Source: Candidatus Blautia faecavium (GTDB lineage: Bacteria; Bacillota; Clostridia; Lachnospirales; Lachnospiraceae). Taken from it: a stretch of 56,173 nt of DNA. Position numbers and translations under genes: made by a program. The notes below the pieces were generated by a model, which saw only the letters and a program-made list of their open reading frames with translations, searched no databases and was not told where the DNA came from. Where the stretch lies: the NCBI GenBank assembly GCA_019118425.1, contig DWYZ01000305.1:1-56173 (forward strand). Reading direction: 5' to 3'. Positions 24,034 to 32,878 of the stretch are shown here, one piece after another (the first letter of the stretch is position 1; each line of letters starts with the position of its first letter).

Positions 24034-25398
24034 ATGGATATGTCGATTCGTTTTCCCAATCTTGGCATTGATCTGGATTATGTGGGAAAGTCTGTTCATA
24101 TATTTGGCTTTGAGATAACCATATACGGAATATTGATCGCGGCGGGCATGCTTCTTGGAATCTGTTTTGTGGTACTGGAAGCGAAAAGAAAAAATTATGA
24201 CCAGGATAAATATCTGGATATGATGATCCTTTCTCTCATTGGGGCGGTGATCGGGGCCAGGCTTTATTATGTGGCTTTTTCCTGGAACCTTTACCGGGGC
24301 AGCCTTTTGGAGATCCTTAACACCAGAAACGGCGGCATGGCTTTTTACGGCGGCCTTCTGGGAGGGGCGGCGGCAGCGGCTCTTTTCTGCAAGATAAAAA
24401 AACAGTCCTTCTGGGCTATGGCAGATATAGCCTGCATGGGACTTCTGATCGGGCAGATCATAGGAAGATGGGGAAACTTTTTTAACAGAGAATCCTTTGG
24501 AGAATATACAGACAGTCTTTTTGCCATGCAGGTTCCTCTTTCTGCAGTACATGCAGGGGAAGTAACTGCGGCTATGCGGGAGCATCTGGAGACGATTGAC
24601 GGTATTTCTTATATACAGGTGCATCCGGCGTTTTTATATGAGAGTGTATGGTGCCTGCTTCTGCTTCTTATCCTTCTGGCTCTAAGGAGGAGAAAAAGAT
24701 ACGATGGGGAAATCTTTATGGAATACCTGGCAGGCTACGGACTCGCCCGCTTTTTTCTTGAGTGGATCCGCACGGACAGTCTTTGCTGGCCAGGAACCAG
24801 GATTGCGGTTTCACAGGTGATCTCGGCGTTTTTGTTCCTGTTTTTTACTATGGTGGTGCTGGTGCGGCGGACTATGGTGAAAAAAAGGGAGGAAATACGA
24901 AAACGCAGACGGGAAGCTTTTTATCAGGCAGAGGAAAAGGCTGCAGGAGAGGATCAGGATTGGAGTGTTCCTAATAGGGAGCAGGAGAGCCTCTTGGAGG
25001 AAACAGACTTAAAGGATGGATCTGAAGACGAGGCAGGAAAGAGCGCCGGCGATGAGTCTCCAGAGGAAGAACCAGAAGAAATTGCCGGAGAGGATTCTCC
25101 TGAGACAAGAGAAAAAGAGAGCGCTGGTAAGGAGTTACCCGAAGAAGAATCTGAAGAGAGTGCCGGCGATTCTCTGCCGGAGAAAGAACCTGGAGAGAGC
25201 GCCGTTATGGATTTGCCGGAAATTGATCCAAGTGAGAGAACGGATACGGACCCGCAGGAAGGGGAAACGGATAAGAAAACCATTCCGGATGGGATAGAAA
25301 AGATTCCGAAAGATACAGAATCCCAAAATCCTTCAGAAAAAGAGCGGGATGAGAAAACCAGTCTGGACGAGGATCCTGTCAAAGAAAACATAGAATAA
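24034..25398 (+). CDS. lgt: Prolipoprotein diacylglyceryl transferase with acidic tail
   Basis: Lgt transfers diacylglycerol from phosphatidylglycerol to the lipobox cysteine of lipoprotein precursors at the membrane. Residues 1-290 form the usual multi-pass enzyme, with RNGGMAFYGGLLGG (about 93) and IGRWGNFFNRESFGEYTD (about 147) matching family signatures. The remaining ~160 residues are an unusual Glu/Asp/Ser/Pro-rich tail with loose repeats (EESEESAGDSLPEKEPGESA type), so the 454-residue protein is much longer than the ~250-330 typical of the family. The start is ATG 24034 or ATG 24040; AAAGG upstream suits both poorly or moderately. A terminator follows. Confidence 0.9.
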   Translation: MDMSIRFPNLGIDLDYVGKSVHIFGFEITIYGILIAAGMLLGICFVVLEAKRKNYDQDKYLDMMILSLIGAVIGARLYYVAFSWNLYRGSLLEILNTRNGGMAFYGGLLGGAAAAALFCKIKKQSFWAMADIACMGLLIGQIIGRWGNFFNRESFGEYTDSLFAMQVPLSAVHAGEVTAAMREHLETIDGISYIQVHPAFLYESVWCLLLLLILLALRRRKRYDGEIFMEYLAGYGLARFFLEWIRTDSLCWPGTRIAVSQVISAFLFLFFTMVVLVRRTMVKKREEIRKRRREAFYQAEEKAAGEDQDWSVPNREQESLLEETDLKDGSEDEAGKSAGDESPEEEPEEIAGEDSPETREKESAGKELPEEESEESAGDSLPEKEPGESAVMDLPEIDPSERTDTDPQEGETDKKTIPDGIEKIPKDTESQNPSEKERDEKTSLDEDPVKENIE

Positions 25399-25402
25399 GT
25401 GT

Positions 25403-25442
25403 AAAAAGGCATTCGCAAAATAAAAAAGCGAGTGCTTTTTTT
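25403..25442 (+). terminator. lgt terminator
   Basis: GCATTCGC pairs with GCGAGTGC (one T.G wobble) after an A run, followed by seven T residues. It lies 5 nt after the lgt stop and insulates the dcw cluster. Confidence 0.8.
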
Positions 25443-25529
25443 ATGGAATCATCCGTACTTCCGCTGCTTGGGACGCGGCGATTCATAATCAGAGCTTTCC
25501 GGTTTTACTTAAAAAACGTATGTTCAGCC

Positions 25530-25558
25530 TTGTTTTTTACATAGTTATGGGGTAGAAT
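25530..25558 (+). promoter_or_regulatory. dcw cluster promoter (Pmra)
   Basis: TTGTTT and TAGAAT are separated by exactly 17 nt. Predicted transcription starts near 25565, immediately before the operator repeats, so a bound MraZ would block initiation. Confidence 0.65.
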
Positions 25559-25566
25559 AGACACAT

Positions 25567-25616
25567 AAGTGGTAGAAAGTGGAGAATAGTGGTGGTAGAT
25601 GGAGGCAAAGTGGCAG
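25567..25616 (+). promoter_or_regulatory. MraZ operator: five TGG repeats at 10-bp spacing
   Basis: TGG boxes occur at 25570, 25580, 25590, 25600 and 25611, mostly in the context AGTGG. MraZ is known to bind its own promoter through short GTGG-type repeats spaced about one helical turn apart. The position at the transcription start fits autoregulation of the cluster. Confidence 0.75.
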
Positions 25617-25681
25617 AGAAATCCATTTGCCCCAGGAGGCACGAAGGGGAGAATCGTGTTTCCCGAGAGTAGGTGAGTTAC

Positions 25682-26113
25682 ATGTTCATGGGAGAATATA
25701 ATCATACGATCGACGCGAAGGGGCGTTTGATTATCCCTTCTAAGTTCAGAGAACTCTTAGGGGAAGAGTTCGTACTGACTAAGGGACTGGATGGTTGTCT
25801 TTCTATCTATCCTATGGATGAATGGGAAGCCTTTGAAGAAAAGCTCAGAACCTTACCACTTACGAATAAAAACGCAAGAACCTTCTCACGTTTCTTTGTA
25901 GCAGGCGCCACGGTCTGTGAGCTGGACAAGCAGGGGAGAATTCTCGTACCGCAGACGCTGCGGGAGTTTGCGGGTCTGGAAAAAGATGTGGTTTTGACAG
26001 GAAATCTGAACCGGATTGAAGTCTGGAGCAAAGAAAAGTGGAGCGAGAACTGCAATTATGATGATATGGACAGTATTGCACAGGGTATGCAGGACATGGG
26101 TATCATCATCTAA
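25682..26113 (+). CDS. mraZ: Transcriptional regulator MraZ
   Basis: MraZ is an AbrB/SpoVT-fold ring-shaped DNA-binding protein that controls the division cluster from its own promoter. The 143-residue product has the two tandem swapped-hairpin domains: [24 protein letters not shown] at the N-terminus (quoted in part: [12 protein letters not shown]) and [17 protein letters not shown] in the second half. ATG 25682 is chosen because AGGTGAG is correctly spaced and the family begins MFMGEY; the track GTG is three codons earlier. Five matching operator repeats lie 66-112 nt upstream. Confidence 0.95.
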   Translation: MFMGEYNHTIDAKGRLIIPSKFRELLGEEFVLTKGLDGCLSIYPMDEWEAFEEKLRTLPLTNKNARTFSRFFVAGATVCELDKQGRILVPQTLREFAGLEKDVVLTGNLNRIEVWSKEKWSENCNYDDMDSIAQGMQDMGIII

Positions 26114-26147
26114 GAGTTACGCCGAGGGAATCCCACAGGAGACGCAT

Positions 26148-27086
26148 ATGGAATTTAAACATGAATCTGTATTGCTAAAGGAGACCATTGAAGGCTTAAG
26201 GGTAAAGCCGGATGGAATCTATGTGGATGGAACTTTAGGAGGAGCGGGACATGCCGTAAAGGTATGTGAGAAACTTTCTGCCAAGGGGAGATTTATTGGC
26301 ATAGATCAAGACCAGGATGCGATAATTGCTGCGAGTGGGAGACTGGCGCCTTATGGGGATAAGGTGACGGTCATTCGCAGCAATTATTGTTACATGGCAG
26401 AGGAACTTCATGCCCGCAATATCCGCCAGGTGGACGGTATCCTGCTGGACCTGGGGGTTTCATCCTATCAGCTGGATAATGAAACGCGTGGTTTTTCTTA
26501 CCGCGCAGATGCACCGCTTGACATGCGGATGGATCAAAGACAAAGCCGGACAGCAGGAGACATTGTCAACGGCTATGAAGAAAAAGAATTGTACCGTATC
26601 ATTCGGGATTACGGAGAAGATAAATTTGCAAAAAATATCGCGAAGCATATTGCTGCGGCAAGAGAGAAAGCTCCCATTGAAACGACAGGACAGCTGACGG
26701 AAATCATCCGGGGAGCGATTCCCATGAAAATGCAGGTGTCCGGAGGCCATCCCGCCAAGCGGACTTTTCAGGCCATCAGGATTGAGCTTAACAGAGAACT
26801 GGAGGTTTTGAGGGACTCTTTGGATGGAATGATCGATCTGTTAGGAGACGGGGGAAGAATCTGTATCATTACTTTTCATTCCCTGGAGGATCGCATTGTA
26901 AAGACGATTTTCAGAAAAAATGAGAATCCCTGCACCTGTCCGCCGGATTTTCCAGTATGTGTCTGCGGTAAAAAATCCAAAGGAAAAGTGATCACCAGAA
27001 AACCGATCCTCCCAAGCCAGGAAGAAATGGAGAGAAATCCCCGTTCCAAAAGCGCGAAGTTGAGAATCTTTGAAAGAGTAATTTAG
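26148..27086 (+). CDS. rsmH: 16S rRNA (cytosine-1402-N4)-methyltransferase
   Basis: RsmH (MraW) methylates C1402 in the ribosomal P site. The 312-residue frame starts at ATG 26148 ([12 protein letters not shown]) with CAGGAGACG upstream; the track ORF starts far inside mraZ. Family motifs are [12 protein letters not shown] (SAM site, about 23-34), [15 protein letters not shown] (about 95), [30 protein letters not shown] and [12 protein letters not shown] near the end. It stands second in the cluster, the usual place. Confidence 0.95.
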   Translation: MEFKHESVLLKETIEGLRVKPDGIYVDGTLGGAGHAVKVCEKLSAKGRFIGIDQDQDAIIAASGRLAPYGDKVTVIRSNYCYMAEELHARNIRQVDGILLDLGVSSYQLDNETRGFSYRADAPLDMRMDQRQSRTAGDIVNGYEEKELYRIIRDYGEDKFAKNIAKHIAAAREKAPIETTGQLTEIIRGAIPMKMQVSGGHPAKRTFQAIRIELNRELEVLRDSLDGMIDLLGDGGRICIITFHSLEDRIVKTIFRKNENPCTCPPDFPVCVCGKKSKGKVITRKPILPSQEEMERNPRSKSAKLRIFERVI

Positions 27087-27120
27087 GTTAACAGCAGTAA
27101 AGCAGTAAAAGGGGCAGAAA

Positions 27121-27681
27121 ATGGCAAGGACAGACAGAGCGGAAACAGCCAGAAGAACAGCGGCAGCCGTACGAAATAACAGAGGAATGTATGTAGATGG
27201 AAATACAGCCAGGAGACTTCAGGAGGTTCCGGCGAGGAAAAGACGTCCTGCGCAGGTAAAACGGAAACGCGCGGAAACAAAGAGAAAAGAACAACTGGCT
27301 GCGGCGCGTCCGCACAAGCTTAGCAAGGAGACACAGAGAAACAGAGAAAAGGCTATGAATATGAATCTTGGCTTTGTGATTTTTCTTTCAATGGTCTCAG
27401 CAGCAGTTTTGTTTTTCTGCATTAATTATCTTCAGTTAAAATCTGAGATAACAGGCAGGATGAGCGATGTGGCCGCACTGGAGTCGGAGCTTTCCCAGTT
27501 AAAAGAGGATAACGATGCTTATTACAGTCAGGTTACTTCTAATGTGGATCTGACAGAGATCAAGCAGATCGCCATTGGACGCCTTGGAATGAAGTACCCT
27601 TCTGAGGAACAGACTATGACGTACCAGACGGCGCGCAGCAGCTATGTAAGACAGTATCAGGACATTCCGGATTCTAAGTAG
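27121..27681 (+). CDS. ftsL: FtsL-like division protein
   Basis: Position (between rsmH and the first PBP) and architecture identify it as FtsL: a basic cytoplasmic N-terminus of about 78 residues rich in Arg/Lys, one membrane helix (about 81-101, GFVIFLSMVSAAVLFFCINYL) and an extracytoplasmic coiled coil (about 102-140, MSDVAALESELSQLKEDND) ending in a short tail. FtsL binds DivIB and DivIC and stimulates the FtsW/PBP pair. Sequence conservation in this family is weak. The N-terminal arm is longer than in model species. ATG 27121 has AAAGGGGC upstream. Confidence 0.8.
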   Translation: MARTDRAETARRTAAAVRNNRGMYVDGNTARRLQEVPARKRRPAQVKRKRAETKRKEQLAAARPHKLSKETQRNREKAMNMNLGFVIFLSMVSAAVLFFCINYLQLKSEITGRMSDVAALESELSQLKEDNDAYYSQVTSNVDLTEIKQIAIGRLGMKYPSEEQTMTYQTARSSYVRQYQDIPDSK

Positions 27682-27692
27682 GTGATGAGTAA

Positions 27693-29921
27693 TTGAGCAG
27701 CAAAAAGAACAGAAATAGAAAAATACCTGAAAAAAAGATTAATTATCAGATGAGAAAGAAGCTAGTAGTACTCTTTGGAGGAGTATTACTAGCTTTAGTA
27801 GGTTTGACGGTCAGGATTACTTATATTAACGCAACGAGCGGAAATAAATATAGAAAGCAGGTTTTAAGCCAGGCGCAGCAAAGATATGAAAGCCGGGTCC
27901 TTCCTGCTAAAAGAGGCGACATTTATGACAGGAACGGAAATCTATTGGCTACCAGCAATAAAGTTTATAATGTGATCTTAGATTGTAAGGCAGTAAATTC
28001 CAATGAAGATTATATAGAGCCTACAGTAAACGCACTGGTGAATATTTTAGGGCTGGATGAGGAAGATATCCGCGACCGTTTGAATGATCCCAGCACAGAA
28101 AACAGCCAGTATCAGATTCTGAAAAAAGAATTGTCTATGGATGAGAAGAAGGCCTTTGACGAGTACACCACGATTTCTGAGGACAGTACTCTTACCCCGG
28201 AAGAGGAGAAGGAGAGAAACAATGTTCAGGGAGTATGGTTTGAAGAGGATTATCTGAGAAGCTACCCCTTTAATGAGTTAGCCTGCGATACCATAGGTTT
28301 TACCCTGGCCAGGGATACAGCAGACATCGGGCTGGAGGGATATTATAACAGCATGCTCACAGGGGCAGACGGCCGCCAGTATGGATATTTTAATCAGAAT
28401 TCTGATGTAGAGCAGACGATCATTGAGCCTTCCAACGGGCATAATATAGAAACTTCCTTGGATGTAGGCGCTCAGCAGATCGTAGAAAAATATGTGAACG
28501 GATTTATGAAAGCAATGGGGGCGGCAAACATCGGCGTTATTGTAGAAGATCCTGATACCGGGGAAATCCTCGCCATGGATGGAGGCGACCGATATGACCT
28601 GAACGAGCCCAGAGATATGTCAAACATATATTCAGAAGAAGAGATCAAAGAGATGAACGATGCTGAGACAGTGGAAGCTTTAAACGCTATGTGGAGCAAT
28701 TACTGTGTCACTGAAGCTTATGAACCGGGTTCTACGGTGAAGCCTATCGTAATGGCTGCAGCCTTGGAGAAGGGAAGCATTTCTTCCGCAGATACCTTTG
28801 TCTGCGACGGAGGCCAGTCTTTCGGACAGAATGGAGACACTTATATAAAGTGCGCAGTGTATCCGGGATCTCACGGCACAGAGTCATTGCAGCAGATCAT
28901 AGCGAACTCATGTAATGACGGTATGATGCAGGTCGCTGCTGAAATGGGGAGCGAGCAGTTTATTAAAACCCAAAGCCTATTTAATTTTGGAACAAGAACA
29001 GGTATTGATCTTCCTAACGAAGGAACCGGGATCATCCATACTACAGAGACTATGGGAGAGACAGAGCTTGCCTGCTCTGCCTTCGGACAGGGCTTTACCT
29101 GTACCATGCTTCAGGAAATCAACGCTATGTGTTCTGTTATCAATGGCGGTTATTATTACCAGCCCCATCTGGTGACGCGTATCACAGACAGCAGCGGAGG
29201 TACGGTACGCAATATTTCCCCTACTTTGCTGAAGCAGACAATTTCATCCAATATCTCTGCGGATATCCGTAGCTACATGGAATCCAGTGTGCTGGAAGGT
29301 ACTTCCCATTATGCGAAAGTACAGGGCTACAGTATGGGCGGTAAAACGGGTACGGCGGAGAAGTTTCCTCGCGGAAACGGAAAATATCTGGTGTCCTTTA
29401 TTGGTTTTGCGCCTGTAGATGATCCTGAGGTAGTAATTTATGTTGTCATAGATGAGCCGAACGCAGAAGAACAGGCCACTAGCTCTTATCCACAGTATGT
29501 GGCTCAGGGAATCCTTTCAGAGCTTCTTCCATATCTGAATATCGCGCCGGATGAGGTTTCAGACGGATATGTTCCCACTACAGAGCTGTGGGAGGGATTT
29601 TCAGGAAATCTAGAGACAGTTCCGGGAGGAGAGATTGATTCAGAGGGAAATCTTGTGGATGGAGAAGGGAATCGGATTGATGCACAAGGCCGCCGGATCG
29701 ATGAGCAGGGTTATCTTTTGGATGAAAATGGAGAATATATGCTGGATGAAAACGGACAGTATATTCTGTCAGACAGTCTTAACACAGGCGAGTCGTCCGG
29801 ACAGTCAGACGGTGTTTCCAATGAAAGCGCGCCTGCGCCTCTTGAGGATGACTCGGAACCTATTCAGGGAAACGATATAGAAAGTGAAGGCATTACCAAC
29901 GAAGAGGCTGGATTGGAATAA
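27693..29921 (+). CDS. Class B penicillin-binding protein with repetitive C-terminal tail
   Basis: A septal-type transpeptidase partner for FtsW. The 742 residues contain an N-terminal membrane helix (about 23-45), a dimerisation domain beginning at RVLPAKRGDIYDRNGN, and a transpeptidase domain with SxxK in EPGSTVKP (about 345), SCN (about 405) and KTG in GGKTGTAEK (about 550). There are no PASTA domains. After about residue 645 comes a tail with six 7-8 residue repeats of the form DxxGxxh (for example DENGEYML, DENGQYIL), then a Ser/Glu-rich end. The TTG start at 27693 has GGTGATG upstream. A terminator-like structure follows, before the second PBP. Confidence 0.9.
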   Translation: MSSKKNRNRKIPEKKINYQMRKKLVVLFGGVLLALVGLTVRITYINATSGNKYRKQVLSQAQQRYESRVLPAKRGDIYDRNGNLLATSNKVYNVILDCKAVNSNEDYIEPTVNALVNILGLDEEDIRDRLNDPSTENSQYQILKKELSMDEKKAFDEYTTISEDSTLTPEEEKERNNVQGVWFEEDYLRSYPFNELACDTIGFTLARDTADIGLEGYYNSMLTGADGRQYGYFNQNSDVEQTIIEPSNGHNIETSLDVGAQQIVEKYVNGFMKAMGAANIGVIVEDPDTGEILAMDGGDRYDLNEPRDMSNIYSEEEIKEMNDAETVEALNAMWSNYCVTEAYEPGSTVKPIVMAAALEKGSISSADTFVCDGGQSFGQNGDTYIKCAVYPGSHGTESLQQIIANSCNDGMMQVAAEMGSEQFIKTQSLFNFGTRTGIDLPNEGTGIIHTTETMGETELACSAFGQGFTCTMLQEINAMCSVINGGYYYQPHLVTRITDSSGGTVRNISPTLLKQTISSNISADIRSYMESSVLEGTSHYAKVQGYSMGGKTGTAEKFPRGNGKYLVSFIGFAPVDDPEVVIYVVIDEPNAEEQATSSYPQYVAQGILSELLPYLNIAPDEVSDGYVPTTELWEGFSGNLETVPGGEIDSEGNLVDGEGNRIDAQGRRIDEQGYLLDENGEYMLDENGQYILSDSLNTGESSGQSDGVSNESAPAPLEDDSEPIQGNDIESEGITNEEAGLE

Positions 29922-29930
29922 AAAGTGACA

Positions 29931-30026
29931 GCGGGCTGCTTATGGATGACGGCTGCCCGCGGGTAAGGCATACTCCTGCAGAGACCGGTCATATATTAGT
30001 ATGATCAATCTCTGCGGGAGTTTTTT
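29931..30026 (+). promoter_or_regulatory. Terminator/SD-sequestering hairpins between the two PBP genes
   Basis: Hairpin A: GCGGGCTGC (29931-29939) with GCTGCCCGC (29952-29960), one T.T mismatch. Hairpin B: ACTCCTGCAGAGA (29972-29984) with TCTCTGCGGGAGT (30009-30021), 13 pairs including a wobble, followed by TTTTTT. The only ribosome site for the next gene, GCGGGAG, lies in the 3' arm of B, and its TTG start is 8 nt on. CCCGC of A can alternatively pair with GCGGG of B, so an attenuator with two exclusive folds is possible. Confidence 0.6.
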
Positions 30027-30028
30027 AT

Positions 30029-31759
30029 TTGAAAAAGAACAAAACATTTCATAAGAAAAAGGTCTGGATTGTGTTCTTTTGCTGCGGAGCCATGCTTTTG
30101 GGGCTTTTGGGGCGTTTGATCTATCTTATGGGATTCCGGTCAGATTACTACTATGAAAAGGCCCAGGATCTTCATGAAAGGGAGAGAGATATCAAGGCGG
30201 AGAGAGGAGAAATCCTGGACGCCACAGGAAAGGTCCTTGCGGCTAATAAAACAGTATGTACGATCTCGGTCATACACAGTCAGATAGAGGAACCGGAGAA
30301 AGTGATCTCCATATTGTCCAAGGAACTTGATATGGAGGAAGAAGAGGTCCGTAAAAGGGTGGAAAAGGTGTCCTCCATTGAGAGGATCAAGACGAATGTG
30401 GATAAAGAAGTAGGAGACGCCATACGGGATTATGGACTGGAAGGGGTAAAGGTGGATGAAGACTATAAGCGGTATTATCCTTATGGCTCCCTTGCGTCCA
30501 AGGTGCTGGGGTTTACCGGAGGAGACAACCAGGGGATCATTGGTTTGGAGGTAAAATACGAGGAGACGTTAAAAGGCGTTTCGGGAAAAATCCTAACTAC
30601 TACAGACGCCAGGGGAGTGGAAATCGATGAGATAGGAGAAAGCCGTATTGATCCTGTGCCGGGAGACAATCTCCAGATCAGCCTGGATATCAGCATACAG
30701 GAGTTTGCGGAACAGGCGGCAAAGAAGGTGATGGAGGAGAAGCAGGCGGAGAGGGTATCCATCCTGCTTATGAATCCTCAGAACGGAGAAATCTACGCCT
30801 GTGTGAATGTGCCGGAATTCGACCTGAACGACCCTTTTACATTAAATACCCAGATGGATACCTCTTCCATGAGTCAGGAAGAAAAGCAGGATCTTTTAAA
30901 TCAGATGTGGAGAAACCCTTGCCTGAACGATACGTATGAACCTGGTTCCACCTTTAAGATCATTACCATGTCTGCCGGACTGGAGGAAGGGGTGGTTTCT
31001 CTTGAAGATCAATTTTTCTGCCCCGGATACAAGGTGGTGGATGACAGAAGGATACACTGTGCCAAAAGGACGGGACACGGAGCCCAGACCTTTGTGGAAG
31101 GAGCCCAGAACTCCTGTAATCCAGTGTTCATAGAAGTAGGGCTGCGGCTGGGAGTAAAAAATTATTATAAATATTTCAGGCAGTTTGGGCTTTTAAAAAA
31201 GACTGGGATAGATCTGCCCGGAGAGGCGGGAACGATCATGCATAAGGAAGAAAATATGGGAAATGTGGAGCTGGCTACCGTATCTTTTGGCCAATCTTTC
31301 CAGATCACGCCCATTCAGCTTGCTGCTACAGTGAGCGCTCTGATTAACGGTGGAAACAGGATCACGCCTCATTTCGGTGTAAATATCCAAAGTCCTGACG
31401 GAAGTTATGTGAAAAAAATCGAATATCCGGTGGAAACAGGAATCATTTCGGAAGAAACATCACGCACAGTCCGGGAAATATTGGAAAGCGTGGTATCCCA
31501 GGGTTCTGGAAAAAATGCAAAGATCGAAGGATATCGTATAGGGGGAAAGACGGCGACTTCCCAGACTCTTCCCAGAAGCGCCAATCGGTACATCTCTTCC
31601 TTTCTGGGGTTTGCTCCGGCGGATGATCCCCAGATCTTAGGCCTGTGTATTATTCACGACCCGCAGGGGGTATACTATGGCGGAACGATTGCAGCCCCGG
31701 TCATACGCAGTATTTTCGCCAATGTTCTTCCTTATCTGGGCATAGAACCGGAAGAGTAG
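30029..31759 (+). CDS. Second class B penicillin-binding protein (SpoVD/FtsI-like)
   Basis: A 576-residue transpeptidase with one N-terminal helix (about 9-31), dimerisation domain (ERGEILDATGKVLA), and catalytic motifs STFK in EPGSTFKI (about 302), SCN in NSCNPVF (about 361) and GGKTATSQ (about 507), where the usual KTG reads KTA. No PASTA domain or tail. It is a duplicate of the preceding PBP; in Clostridia such second copies often serve sporulation (SpoVD-like), but nothing here proves that. The TTG start at 30029 sits right after a terminator hairpin whose 3' arm holds the ribosome site, suggesting expression controlled separately from the first PBP. Confidence 0.9.
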   Translation: MKKNKTFHKKKVWIVFFCCGAMLLGLLGRLIYLMGFRSDYYYEKAQDLHERERDIKAERGEILDATGKVLAANKTVCTISVIHSQIEEPEKVISILSKELDMEEEEVRKRVEKVSSIERIKTNVDKEVGDAIRDYGLEGVKVDEDYKRYYPYGSLASKVLGFTGGDNQGIIGLEVKYEETLKGVSGKILTTTDARGVEIDEIGESRIDPVPGDNLQISLDISIQEFAEQAAKKVMEEKQAERVSILLMNPQNGEIYACVNVPEFDLNDPFTLNTQMDTSSMSQEEKQDLLNQMWRNPCLNDTYEPGSTFKIITMSAGLEEGVVSLEDQFFCPGYKVVDDRRIHCAKRTGHGAQTFVEGAQNSCNPVFIEVGLRLGVKNYYKYFRQFGLLKKTGIDLPGEAGTIMHKEENMGNVELATVSFGQSFQITPIQLAATVSALINGGNRITPHFGVNIQSPDGSYVKKIEYPVETGIISEETSRTVREILESVVSQGSGKNAKIEGYRIGGKTATSQTLPRSANRYISSFLGFAPADDPQILGLCIIHDPQGVYYGGTIAAPVIRSIFANVLPYLGIEPEE

Positions 31760-31907
31760 TTTCGGACGGTAAGAAAAAATAGCCCCTGTTTCCACTGAGG
31801 GTTGATAAATCAGGAGAAAGGCCTTATACTAGAAACTGCAATGCACCTGAATGAAGGGTGTCCATTAAAGAAAACACGAAAAAACGAAAGATTTATGAGG
31901 TGTGAGG

Positions 31908-32864
31908 ATGGAGTTTCAAATTGTAATCCCCGTGTTGATCTCTTTTGGGATCAGTGTAGTGCTGGGACCGATCATTATTCCCTTTCTTAGAAAATTGAAA
32001 ATGGGTCAGACAGAAAGAGTGGATGGCGTACAGTCCCACTTGAAAAAGGCGGGTACGCCTACTATGGGCGGAGTGATCTTCTTGATCGCCACAGTGATCA
32101 CTTCCTTGTTTTATGTAAGAGATTATCCCCTGGTCATACCGGTGCTGTTTCTTACGTTGGGATTTGGAATCATAGGCTTTCTGGACGATTATCTTAAAGT
32201 AGTATTAAAACGTTCCGATGGGCTTCTGCCATGGCAGAAATTTTTGCTTCAGGTGATCCTGACCGGCATATTTGCTTTTTATCTGGTAAATTATACGGAT
32301 ATTTCTCTGACTATGCGGATTCCCTTTTGGAGCGGACATTTCCTGAACATTGGCTGGCTTGCCGTACCTATAATGTTTTTTGCCGTGATCGGAACTGTGA
32401 ACGGCGTAAACTTTACAGACGGGCTGGACGGGCTGGCTTCCAGCGTGACGCTGATCGTGGCCATGTTTTTTACTGTAGTTTCTGTGGGGCTTGATTCCGG
32501 GATCGAACCCATTACCTGCGCGGTGGTGGGAAGCTTGATGGGCTTTCTGCTGTTTAATGTCTATCCGGCCAAGGTCTTTATGGGAGATACAGGATCTCTT
32601 GCTTTGGGCGGTTTTGTAGCGGGAGCGGCCTATGTGATGCAGATGCCCTTGTTTATTATCCTGGTAGGGCTGATTTATCTGGTAGAGGTACTGTCCGTTA
32701 TTATCCAGGTGTCCTATTTTAAGATTTCCCATGGGAAGCGTGTGTTTAAAATGGCGCCGATCCACCATCATTTTGAGCTTTGCGGATGGTCTGAGACAAG
32801 GGTGGTCACGGTATTTTCTGTGATCACCGCTATTATGTGCCTGCTCGCGCTTCTGGCATTATAA
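31908..32864 (+). CDS. mraY: Phospho-MurNAc-pentapeptide transferase
   Basis: MraY makes lipid I on the inner membrane face from UDP-MurNAc-pentapeptide and undecaprenyl phosphate. The 318-residue protein is strongly hydrophobic with about ten helices. Catalytic motifs are present: DDYLK (about 91), NFTDGLDGLASS (about 170), FMGDTGSLALGG (about 225) and the MAPIHHHFE histidine motif (about 283). ATG 31908 is preferred because GAGGTG lies 5 nt upstream; the track begins at a GTG two codons earlier. The 142-nt gap after the second PBP holds no gene. Confidence 0.95.
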   Translation: MEFQIVIPVLISFGISVVLGPIIIPFLRKLKMGQTERVDGVQSHLKKAGTPTMGGVIFLIATVITSLFYVRDYPLVIPVLFLTLGFGIIGFLDDYLKVVLKRSDGLLPWQKFLLQVILTGIFAFYLVNYTDISLTMRIPFWSGHFLNIGWLAVPIMFFAVIGTVNGVNFTDGLDGLASSVTLIVAMFFTVVSVGLDSGIEPITCAVVGSLMGFLLFNVYPAKVFMGDTGSLALGGFVAGAAYVMQMPLFIILVGLIYLVEVLSVIIQVSYFKISHGKRVFKMAPIHHHFELCGWSETRVVTVFSVITAIMCLLALLAL

Positions 32865-32878
32865 AGGAGGAGAAACGC

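Noticed and set aside
32205-32771. 188-residue minus-strand ORF opposite mraY
   Set aside because: Antisense shadow of a membrane protein gene.
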